A stretch of DNA of 46,033 nt. Source: an uncultured Acidimicrobiales bacterium. GTDB taxonomy: Bacteria > Actinomycetota > Acidimicrobiia > Acidimicrobiales > SHLQ01. Below the pieces are notes generated by a model. The model did not search any database. It had not been told where the DNA came from and worked only from the letters and a program-made list of their open reading frames with translations. The stretch lies in assembly GCA_938041035.1 (NCBI GenBank), contig CALHYX010000018.1:1-46033 (forward strand), in the 5' to 3' direction. Made by a program: the position numbers and the translations under genes. Of this stretch, positions 40,396 to 46,033 are shown piece after piece (position 1 is the first letter of the stretch; every line of letters begins with the position of its first letter).

Positions 40396-41759
40396 CCCGG
40401 CTGGTCGTCGTCGGCGGTGGCATCGCCGGGTTGGCCGCCGGATTCGAGGCGATGCGTTCATCGGTTGACGTCACGGTGCTCGAAGCCGACGACCGACCGG
40501 GCGGCAAGATCCGCACCGCTCCTTTCGCCGGCCTCGACGTCGACACCGGGCCCGATGCCTTCCTGGCCCGCGTGCCGTACGCGATCGACCTGTGCCGCGA
40601 GCTCGGCCTCGAAACCGAGCTCGTCTCGCCGAGCGCCACGTCGGCCCGGCTGTTCGTTCGGGGCGAGCTGCGACCGATCCCTCAGCCAATGGTGCTCGGC
40701 GTGCCCCTGGACCCGGGGTCACTCGCCGCATCGGGTGTCGTGAGCGATGCGGGTATCGACGGCCTCCGAGCCGATCTGGCCCGCACCGAACCGGCACCCG
40801 ACGCCGCGGACTCGATCGGTCAGCTCATCCGCACGCGGATGGGCGACGAGATTCTGGAGAACCTGGTCGGCCCGCTGCTCGGTGGCATCAACGCCGGCGA
40901 CGCCGACCGCCTGAGCCTGTCGGGGAGCGCCGCGCAACTGGCGAGTGCGGCCGCAGCCGACCCGAGTCTGGGTCGAGCCCTGATCGATCAACGGGCCCGG
41001 GCCGCGCTGGCTCCGAACGCACCGGTGTTTCACAGTCTGCCCGGCGGCCTCGGCCGCCTGATCGACGCGCTGGCGGCCGCGCTCGAACGGCGCGTGCGCT
41101 GCTCGAGTCCGGTCGCCCGAGTGGAACCCGGCGAGAAGACGGGCTGGGTGGTCGTGACGGCCGACGGCGTCGAACTGCCCTGCGAAGGCGTCGTGCTTGC
41201 GGTGCCGGCGTCGGTGGCGGACCGATTGCTGCAACCACTGGTCGGCCCAACCGGGTTGGCGACCATCGACTACGCCGGGGTCGCGCTGGTAACCCTGGCC
41301 CTGCCGCTCGACCGGGTGCGCACGCTCGATGCGAGCGGCTTCCTGGTGCCCCGGGCCGAGGGTCGCCTCATCACCGCGGCGCAGTGGTTGTCGAGCAAGT
41401 GGGCTCATCTGGCCCCCGAGGGCCAGGCATTGATCCGAGCCTCGGCGGGTCGCTTCGGCGATGACCGGGCCGTGGCCATGGACGACGACGACCTGGTGGC
41501 CGCGGTCCGCGCCGACCTGGCCGAAACCATGGGGCTGGCCGCCGAGCCGACGGAGGTGCGCGTCACCCGCTGGCCCGAGTCGTTCCCCCAGTACACCCCG
41601 GGGCATCCGGAACGTATAGACACCATCGAAGCCCTCGTGCGCGAACAGGCGCCCGGCATCGAACTCGCCGGCGCCGCCTACCGGGGCATCGGTATCCCCG
41701 CCTGCATCGACCAGGGTCGCCGGGCCGCCCAGCGCCTCATTCACCCCTCGCCGACCTGA
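40392..41759 (+). CDS. hemY: Protoporphyrinogen/coproporphyrinogen oxidase HemY
   Basis: 455 residues from ATG 40392, coupled to hemE through ATGA. FAD-binding GxGxxG is VVGGGIAGLAAGF at 5-17, followed by LEADDRPGGKIRTA, and the C-terminal FAD motif AGAAYRGIGIPACIDQGRRAA. In Actinomycetota this FAD enzyme oxidises coproporphyrinogen III to coproporphyrin III in the coproporphyrin-dependent heme route, with HemH/CpfC and HemQ acting next; those genes are not in this window. A perfect 37-bp palindrome lies 17 nt after the stop. Confidence 0.95.
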   Translation: MTRLVVVGGGIAGLAAGFEAMRSSVDVTVLEADDRPGGKIRTAPFAGLDVDTGPDAFLARVPYAIDLCRELGLETELVSPSATSARLFVRGELRPIPQPMVLGVPLDPGSLAASGVVSDAGIDGLRADLARTEPAPDAADSIGQLIRTRMGDEILENLVGPLLGGINAGDADRLSLSGSAAQLASAAAADPSLGRALIDQRARAALAPNAPVFHSLPGGLGRLIDALAAALERRVRCSSPVARVEPGEKTGWVVVTADGVELPCEGVVLAVPASVADRLLQPLVGPTGLATIDYAGVALVTLALPLDRVRTLDASGFLVPRAEGRLITAAQWLSSKWAHLAPEGQALIRASAGRFGDDRAVAMDDDDLVAAVRADLAETMGLAAEPTEVRVTRWPESFPQYTPGHPERIDTIEALVREQAPGIELAGAAYRGIGIPACIDQGRRAAQRLIHPSPT

Positions 41760-41775
41760 CCCCCCGTTTCACCCG

Positions 41776-41812
41776 CGCGAACCATCTGGTGCCTGGCACC
41801 AGATGGTTCGCG
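41776..41812. repeat. Perfect 37-bp palindrome, dispersed repeat copy 1
   Basis: CGCGAACCATCTGGTGCC (41776-41793), a single T, then the exact reverse complement (41795-41812). It sits between the convergent ends of hemY and the oxygenase gene, so it may terminate both transcripts although no T-run follows on either strand. The left half plus the centre T is found again at 46015-46033. Confidence 0.95.
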
Positions 41813-41817
41813 GTCGG

Positions 41818-42714
41818 CTAATCGAGCAGCGCGTCGGTGCGGACCCGTTCGGCCTCGGCCGCCTCGTGTTCGGGCAGCACCCGACCGAACAGCTGTTGGG
41901 TCCGGGCCAACCGACCGATCACTCCGGGAGCGTTGGTGTAGGCGAAGATCGCCGCGTGGCGCGGCGCCGACCCCTCGCCCACGCGCGTCACCCGGTGCAG
42001 CGAGTACCGGCCGCGAAAGATCTGGAGATCTCCGGGCCGAAGCTCCAAGGTGCGCACGCCGTCCCGGCCGCCTTCCAGCACGGCCTGGATCGCCGCGAAA
42101 CCCTCGTCGGCGGCCGACCGGATGCCGGGTACGTATTCGAACAGCCCGCCGTCGGCGGCTTCAGCGACCAGCACCGTGACCGCGATGTCGTTGGTGTCGA
42201 AGTGCCACGTGAACTGCTGACCGGGATCGAGGATGTTGGCGGTGAGCCCCGCAAGCGGGTCGGCGTAGCAGTGCAGCTCCTCTAGCTCGAGGCAGTCGGC
42301 CAGAAGGCGCGTGAGTTCCGGAGCCTCGAACAGCGCGGTCATCGCATCATCGGGCCGCCAACTGTCGCCGGGCACGAAGCCGCTCGACCGTTCGAGCATG
42401 GTGTTCACCGGGTGCCGATCGTCGTACGCGGGATCCGGTTCGGTGTGGAAGTAGGGATTCATCACCTGGGTCGAGTAGTGGGTGGTCGGCTTTCGGTCCT
42501 CGATCTCCGCCGCGAGAGTTTGCACCGCGGCCGGGAGCACGAGATCGGACAAGACTGCGCAGCCATCGGCCCGCAGCGACGCGCGAGCCCGCTCGACGAC
42601 GTCGCGGTACGCCTGTCCACCCGGGTCGAGGAGCGGATAGCGCTCGAGGTCGATCAGTTCGGCGAGGCCTGGCCGACCGGCCGACGAACGGCGTTCGAAG
42701 CCATCTGCGGACAT
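41818..42714 (-). CDS. Putative Fe(II)/2-oxoglutarate-dependent oxygenase
   Basis: 298 residues from ATG 42714. The metal site is H171-x-D173 (TWHFDTND) and His240 (SLHRVTR), the HxD...H facial triad of non-heme iron oxygenases; Arg244 or Arg252 could bind the 2-oxoglutarate carboxylate. The FRGRYSLHRVTRV stretch and GDLQIFRG are typical of the double-stranded beta-helix core. Substrate unknown; the fold also serves small-molecule tailoring enzymes and halogenases, but the intact Asp argues for hydroxylation rather than halogenation. It is divergent from the small cyclase gene. Confidence 0.8.
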   Translation of the reverse strand: MSADGFERRSSAGRPGLAELIDLERYPLLDPGGQAYRDVVERARASLRADGCAVLSDLVLPAAVQTLAAEIEDRKPTTHYSTQVMNPYFHTEPDPAYDDRHPVNTMLERSSGFVPGDSWRPDDAMTALFEAPELTRLLADCLELEELHCYADPLAGLTANILDPGQQFTWHFDTNDIAVTVLVAEAADGGLFEYVPGIRSAADEGFAAIQAVLEGGRDGVRTLELRPGDLQIFRGRYSLHRVTRVGEGSAPRHAAIFAYTNAPGVIGRLARTQQLFGRVLPEHEAAEAERVRTDALLD

Positions 42715-42862
42715 GCCATCAAGGATGCCATGCCACCCGGTACCGTTGCCCGGGCACGCCATCTTCTCCCCCATTCCCCCGCATCCCCTCCGGCTACCGC
42801 TTGGCGTGCGCTCACCGGTGCCGATGGGAACCCGCGACCGCTGCGTCGTTTCCGTGAGAGAT

Positions 42863-43693
42863 ATGAAGTCAATGATGGACACCTCCCCAAAACCCACCTC
42901 CCCAGACCTCGGCGCCGACGACGGTGATGGCTCGAGCGAGGTTCGCACCTCGCCCGACCGGACCGAACAACTCGGCCCCGTTCGCCGGGTCGCGCACACG
43001 GTGCGCCAGTTCGTCACCGATCCGTCGTCGAACGGACCGGCCTCGGACTGGGCCGATGCCCGCGCCGGTTCCGGCACGGAGCACCCCTCGCTGCTGCCGG
43101 ATGGGGACACCCACCTGAACGTCGTGCGTTCGTTCGGCTTCATCGACCTGAGCGGCTTCACCGCCTTCACCCGCGAACACGGGCCCCACCGTGCCGTCGA
43201 GGTGCTCGGCGAGTTCCGTCGGGTCACCCGAAACGTTGCCGCCAAGCGGGGCGTGCGGGTCGCCAAATGGTTGGGCGACGGCGCCATGGTCGTCGGTGTC
43301 GATCAGGGGCCGACCCTGGCCCTGGGCGCCCACCTGATCGCCCACTTCGCCAGGACCGATCTGCGCGTACGCGTCGGGGTGGCCACGGGTACCGCCCTGT
43401 TGTTCGAAGGCGACGACTACATCGGCGAACCGGTCAACCTCGCCTTCAAACTCTGCGATGCCGCGCAACCCGGCGAGATGCTCGCTGACAACACGCTCGA
43501 CGAGCTCCCCGAATGGGTCAGCACCGCCGGCAATGTCGTCGTGAACATTCGCGGCATCGGCCCGGTCGACGGAATCGTTCGGCTCCAACCGGCGCTCGAC
43601 CATCTGTCCGACCCGGTCGCCACCGATCTGACCGACGGGAATACGACGGACCCTTCGGCGGGTTCACCCGATGACGGGCAAACCGCCGCCTAG
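42863..43693 (+). CDS. Class III nucleotidyl cyclase with altered active site
   Basis: 276 residues from ATG 42863 (other in-frame Met codons at 4 and 5 are possible). A disordered N-terminus of about 85 residues leads to one class III cyclase domain: metal Asp95 (FIDLSGFT) and Asp139 (GDG), substrate Lys135 and Asp185 (adenine type), and Asn192. The transition-state arginine, R in VNxAxR, is Lys196 here (VNLAFK) and the GD before it is GE. It resembles a stand-alone adenylate cyclase but may be slow or inactive. It heads the plus-strand run that includes the selenoprotein candidate 12 bp downstream. Confidence 0.82.
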   Translation: MKSMMDTSPKPTSPDLGADDGDGSSEVRTSPDRTEQLGPVRRVAHTVRQFVTDPSSNGPASDWADARAGSGTEHPSLLPDGDTHLNVVRSFGFIDLSGFTAFTREHGPHRAVEVLGEFRRVTRNVAAKRGVRVAKWLGDGAMVVGVDQGPTLALGAHLIAHFARTDLRVRVGVATGTALLFEGDDYIGEPVNLAFKLCDAAQPGEMLADNTLDELPEWVSTAGNVVVNIRGIGPVDGIVRLQPALDHLSDPVATDLTDGNTTDPSAGSPDDGQTAA

Positions 43694-43705
43694 CAGGCAG
43701 GAAGT

Positions 43706-44005
43706 ATGGATCTCGAACTCAGCGATGCGGCCGTGGAGGCCATCAAAGCCAAGGGGGGCATGGCCGCGATCGACTTCCTGCCCCCGGATGGTTGAGGCAA
43801 GACCCGCTACGAGGTGTCGGTCGACACCCATCTCAAAGGCAAGAACCTCTCCCCGTACCGGACCGTCCGCACCGACGGGGTGAAGGTGCTGCTCGCGCCG
43901 AACCTCACGGCGTTCGCCCGCACCATCCGCGTCGACGTCGGGGGCCGGATCCGCAAGCGGGTCACCGCGGAAATTCTGCGCGACCCCGGAGCCTGCTCCA
44001 TCTGA
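43706..44005 (+). CDS. HesB/IscA-like selenoprotein candidate (in-frame TGA at codon 30)
   Basis: One continuous frame of 99 residues interrupted by a single TGA at 43793-43795. Before it: MDLELSDAAVEAIKAKGG and AAIDFLPPDG; after it: GKTRYEVSVDTHLKGKNLSP, DGVKVLLAPNLTAFARTI, VDVGGRIRKRV, and GACSI before the true stop TGA 44003. Family character, codon bias and spacing continue unbroken across the TGA, which stands at the position of the first conserved Cys (G-C-x-G) of A-type iron-sulfur carriers; Cys97 near the end matches the C-terminal ligand region. A hairpin suitable as bacterial SECIS follows. A GCAGGAAG ribosome site precedes ATG 43706. The product would bind or deliver Fe-S clusters or act in redox through Sec30. 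A nonsense mutation or sequencing error is the alternative. Confidence 0.8.
43793..43828 (+). promoter_or_regulatory. Putative bacterial SECIS element after the in-frame UGA
   Basis: UGA at 43793-43795; 17 nt later a perfect 6-bp stem GGTGTC (43813-43818) / GACACC (43823-43828) closes a GGTC loop (43819-43822). The first loop G is 24 nt from the UGA, within the range known for bacterial SECIS elements, and GGUC also occurs in the apical loop of the E. coli fdhF SECIS. It would recruit SelB and Sec-tRNA. The stem lies inside coding sequence, as bacterial SECIS elements must. Confidence 0.7.
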
Positions 44006-44064
44006 TCCGATCAGCCGGTTCGCCCGACTATCCGTTGGCCGCGCCGCTGTGTTCAGGTGGATGA

Positions 44065-45570
44065 GTGACATCCACCGACGCCGGAGCCCCCACCCCCTCG
44101 CTCGCCGACTCTCGTCCGGCGATCATCGCGGCCTGTGTGCTCGCCGGCGTGTGCATCGCCGCCGCGATGCCGCCGTGGGGCTGGTGGCCGCTCGCGTTCG
44201 TCGGCTTCGCCATCGTCGACCGACTGTTGGCCACACCCTCGGCCAAGGCCCGCATGTGGCGTCTCTTCGGCGTCGGGGTGGCGTGGCTGTTCCCCGCCAT
44301 GATTTGGATGCTCGATCTGACCCCTCCGGGGTATGTCATCGCCGCACTGGCGTATTCGCTGGGCTTCGGGCTCGCCGGGGCCGCGTCGCCGGCGAGTCGT
44401 TGGCGTCGGCTGGCGTTCCCCGGCGCGATGGTCATCGCCGAGCTGGCCCGGTGGTCGATCCCCTTTGGCGGCGTGCCGTTGGCAACGTTGCCGATGAGCC
44501 AGTCGCGCGCTCCGCTCGCGCCGACGGTGCGCGTTTTTGGATCGCTGATGCTGGTCGCCCTCGTGGTCGCGATCGGCATGGGTCTCGCCGCGCTGGTCGA
44601 GCGCCATTGGCCGTCGGTCGCCGCCATCGGCGTCGCCGTGCTCGCTGCGGTCGCCCTCACCGCGGTCGCCCCGTCCGGCACGCCGGTCGACACCATCGCC
44701 GTGGCCATCGTGCAGGGAGGTGGCGAGCAGCGCACCCGAGCGTCGCCGGAAGGCGCTCGCGTCGTGTTCGAGCGCCATATCGAGGCATCGGCCCAGGTCA
44801 CCGGACCGGTCGACCTGGTCCTCTGGCCCGAAAACGTCGTGAACCCCGCGTTGCCACGCGCCGATGGCAGCCGGTCCGAGTCGAGGTTGTACGCCGACGA
44901 GGCCGCGGCGCGGCTCAGCCAGGTCGCGGCCGAGATCGGCGCGCCGGTGCTGCCCGGCTGGTTCGAATCGGTCTCCGACACCGAGACGGTGAACTACACC
45001 GACGTCCGCCTTCCCGACGGCACCGTCGGGGACCGTTACGACAAGGTGCGCACCGTCCCGTTCGGCGAGTTCGTTCCCCTGCGGGGGCTGATCGAACCGT
45101 TTGCGGGCGGCGCCCTGCCCCCGCGCGAGGTTCGACCCGGCACGGATCCAGCGGTATTGAACACACCGGTCGGGCCGCTCGGCGTCGTGATCTCGTGGGA
45201 GGTCTTCTTCGACCACCGCGCCCGCGACGCCATCGGTAACGGTGGCCAGCTGCTCCTCAACCCCACCAACGGCTCGTCGTACTGGTTGACCATCGTGCAG
45301 ACCCAGCAGTTGGCATCATCGCGGCTGCGGGCGCTCGAAACCGGGCGCTGGGTCCTGCAGGCTGCTCCGACCGGGTTTAGTGCCATCGTGAACCCCGACG
45401 GCGAGGTGGTCAGCCGCACTTCGATTGGCGAACAGGCGGTCATCCAGGGCGAGGTCGAACTCCGCACCGGGCTCACGTGGGCCAACCGCCTCGGGGTGTG
45501 GCCCATGGTGGCGTTCGCCGTGCTGGCGCTCGCCGTCTCGTGGCTGGCCTCCGGCCGGCGGCCGACGTGA
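44065..45570 (+). CDS. lnt: Apolipoprotein N-acyltransferase homologue (catalytic Cys replaced by Ser)
   Basis: 501 residues from GTG 44065, preceded by AGGTGG. About six to eight hydrophobic helices fill the first 200 residues, then a nitrilase-like domain follows: Glu256 (LWPEN), Lys327 (RYDKVRTVPFGE) and, at the place of the catalytic Cys of Lnt (ICYE in E. coli), Ser377 in VISWEVFF, codon TCG 45193-45195. Lnt N-acylates lipoproteins at the outer face of the inner membrane; without the thiol the classic thioester mechanism is impossible, so this copy either uses Ser or has another function. Its stop overlaps the dtd start (GTGA). Confidence 0.9.
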   Translation: MTSTDAGAPTPSLADSRPAIIAACVLAGVCIAAAMPPWGWWPLAFVGFAIVDRLLATPSAKARMWRLFGVGVAWLFPAMIWMLDLTPPGYVIAALAYSLGFGLAGAASPASRWRRLAFPGAMVIAELARWSIPFGGVPLATLPMSQSRAPLAPTVRVFGSLMLVALVVAIGMGLAALVERHWPSVAAIGVAVLAAVALTAVAPSGTPVDTIAVAIVQGGGEQRTRASPEGARVVFERHIEASAQVTGPVDLVLWPENVVNPALPRADGSRSESRLYADEAAARLSQVAAEIGAPVLPGWFESVSDTETVNYTDVRLPDGTVGDRYDKVRTVPFGEFVPLRGLIEPFAGGALPPREVRPGTDPAVLNTPVGPLGVVISWEVFFDHRARDAIGNGGQLLLNPTNGSSYWLTIVQTQQLASSRLRALETGRWVLQAAPTGFSAIVNPDGEVVSRTSIGEQAVIQGEVELRTGLTWANRLGVWPMVAFAVLALAVSWLASGRRPT

Positions 45571-46004
45571 GGGGGCTGATCCAGCGGGTGACGCGGGCAT
45601 CGGTGACCGTCGACGGCGAGACGGTCGGCGCAATAGGCCCGGGCCTGTGCGTACTGGTCGGTGTCACCCACGACGATGACAAGGGGCGGGCCGACCGGTT
45701 GGCCGACAAGATCTGGAACCTGCGGGTGTTCGACGACGATGAGGGCGTGATGAACCGCTCCGCCGCCGACGTGGGCGGCGAGGTGTTGGTCGTGAGCCAA
45801 TTCACGCTGTACGGCGACGCCCGCAAGGGTCGGCGGCCCAGCTATGTCGAAGCGGCTCGACCCGAGGTGGCCGAACCGCTCATCGAGCGGGTGTGCGATC
45901 AACTGCGCGCCGCCGGAGCCACCGTGGCCACCGGCCGGTTCCGCGCCGACATGGAGGTCGAGATCATCAATGACGGCCCCATCACCATCGCTATCGAGCT
46001 CTAG
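45567..46004 (+). CDS. dtd: D-aminoacyl-tRNA deacylase
   Basis: 145 residues from GTG 45567, overlapping the lnt stop by four bases, so the two are coupled. The DTD signatures are SQFTLYGDARKGRRPS and the C-terminal NDGPITI (Gly-cis-Pro loop region), the motifs that line the active site at the dimer interface. DTD removes D-amino acids (and Gly from tRNA-Ala) from mischarged tRNA. Length matches the family. It is followed 10 bp later by the second copy of the palindromic repeat. Confidence 0.95.
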   Translation: MRGLIQRVTRASVTVDGETVGAIGPGLCVLVGVTHDDDKGRADRLADKIWNLRVFDDDEGVMNRSAADVGGEVLVVSQFTLYGDARKGRRPSYVEAARPEVAEPLIERVCDQLRAAGATVATGRFRADMEVEIINDGPITIAIEL

Positions 46005-46014
46005 CTCCCCCGTC

Positions 46015-46033
46015 CGCGAACCATCTGGTGCCT
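46015..46033. repeat. Dispersed palindromic repeat, copy 2 (cut by the window edge)
   Basis: CGCGAACCATCTGGTGCC plus the centre T, identical to the left half of the palindrome at 41776-41812, starting 10 nt after the dtd stop. The right half would lie beyond the window. Confidence 0.9.

Noticed and set aside
43793..43795. Plain pseudogene explanation for the in-frame TGA
   Set aside because: No second defect is seen, the codon bias continues after it, the TGA replaces the ligand Cys, and a SECIS-like hairpin follows at the right distance. Kept as the alternative, not chosen.
43814..44005. A separate 63-residue gene starting at GTG 43814
   Set aside because: It would lack the N-terminal half of the HesB-like fold and has no ribosome site; the preceding 29 codons belong to the same family sequence.
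43664..44071. 135-codon frame antisense to the selenoprotein candidate
   Set aside because: It has no family character, while the plus strand shows HesB-like sequence on both sides of the TGA.
1..46033. CRISPR array, tRNA, rRNA, insertion sequence or prophage genes
   Set aside because: No regularly spaced repeats, cloverleaf sequences, transposase or phage genes were found; gene content is ordinary chromosomal.

Overview
The window is a GC-rich (about two thirds G+C by eye), densely packed bacterial chromosome segment with about 40 genes on both strands and no rRNA, tRNA, CRISPR array, prophage or insertion sequence that I could find. The gene set (DivIVA-domain coiled-coil protein, Lon-like PDZ protease, DUF2342-type metalloprotease, HelD-like and Lhr helicases, Nei-type glycosylase with zinc finger, HemE-HemY pair, Ala/Asp/Arg-rich proteins, many GTG starts) points to an Actinomycetota genome. 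My inference is the Acidimicrobiia side of the phylum; this is not proven by any marker here.

Layout. 1-6.2 kb: a DivIVA-like protein cut by the left edge, a membrane PDZ/Lon-like protease, small unknown proteins, a HEAT-repeat protein, then a minus-strand operon moaE - small membrane protein - mreB. 6.3-11.7 kb: an HtrA-fold protein that has lost its catalytic triad, a copper-site lipoprotein, a membrane-tailed SDR protein with an altered active site, and two zinc-peptidase-like genes in tandem. 11.7-19.5 kb: EamA transporter, AcoX-like NAD-kinase-fold protein, MFS exporter, 3-hydroxyacyl-CoA dehydrogenase with a cyclophilin, a 56-aa zinc-ribbon protein, an SGNH lipoprotein and a 1-Cys peroxiredoxin. 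19.5-30 kb: a large cyclase-ATPase-TPR signalling protein, then an ABC ATPase with two large tandem FtsX-type permeases. 30-39.1 kb: nei, an alpha/beta hydrolase, lhr, a tiny antitoxin-like protein with a clear intrinsic terminator, and a HelD-like helicase. 39.3-46 kb: hemE-hemY, an Fe(II)/2OG-type oxygenase, and a plus-strand run cyclase - HesB-like selenoprotein candidate - lnt - dtd.

The most striking item is at 43706-44005. A HesB/IscA-like reading frame is interrupted by one in-frame TGA exactly where the family's first cluster-ligand cysteine is expected, and 17 nt after it stands a perfect 6-bp hairpin with a GGUC loop, the geometry of a bacterial SECIS element. I read it as a selenocysteine protein rather than a pseudogene.

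Other system-level signals: (1) at least 13 genes have a TAnnnT hexamer 5-9 nt upstream of the start codon, implying widespread leaderless transcription, including a divergent gene pair whose start codons are only 38 bp apart; (2) a perfect 37-bp palindrome after hemY whose left half recurs exactly at the right edge of the window after dtd, i.e. a dispersed palindromic repeat; (3) several enzymes with substituted catalytic residues: an HtrA homologue with no triad, an Lnt homologue with Ser instead of Cys, an SDR with Phe instead of Tyr, and a class III cyclase with Lys instead of the transition-state Arg.
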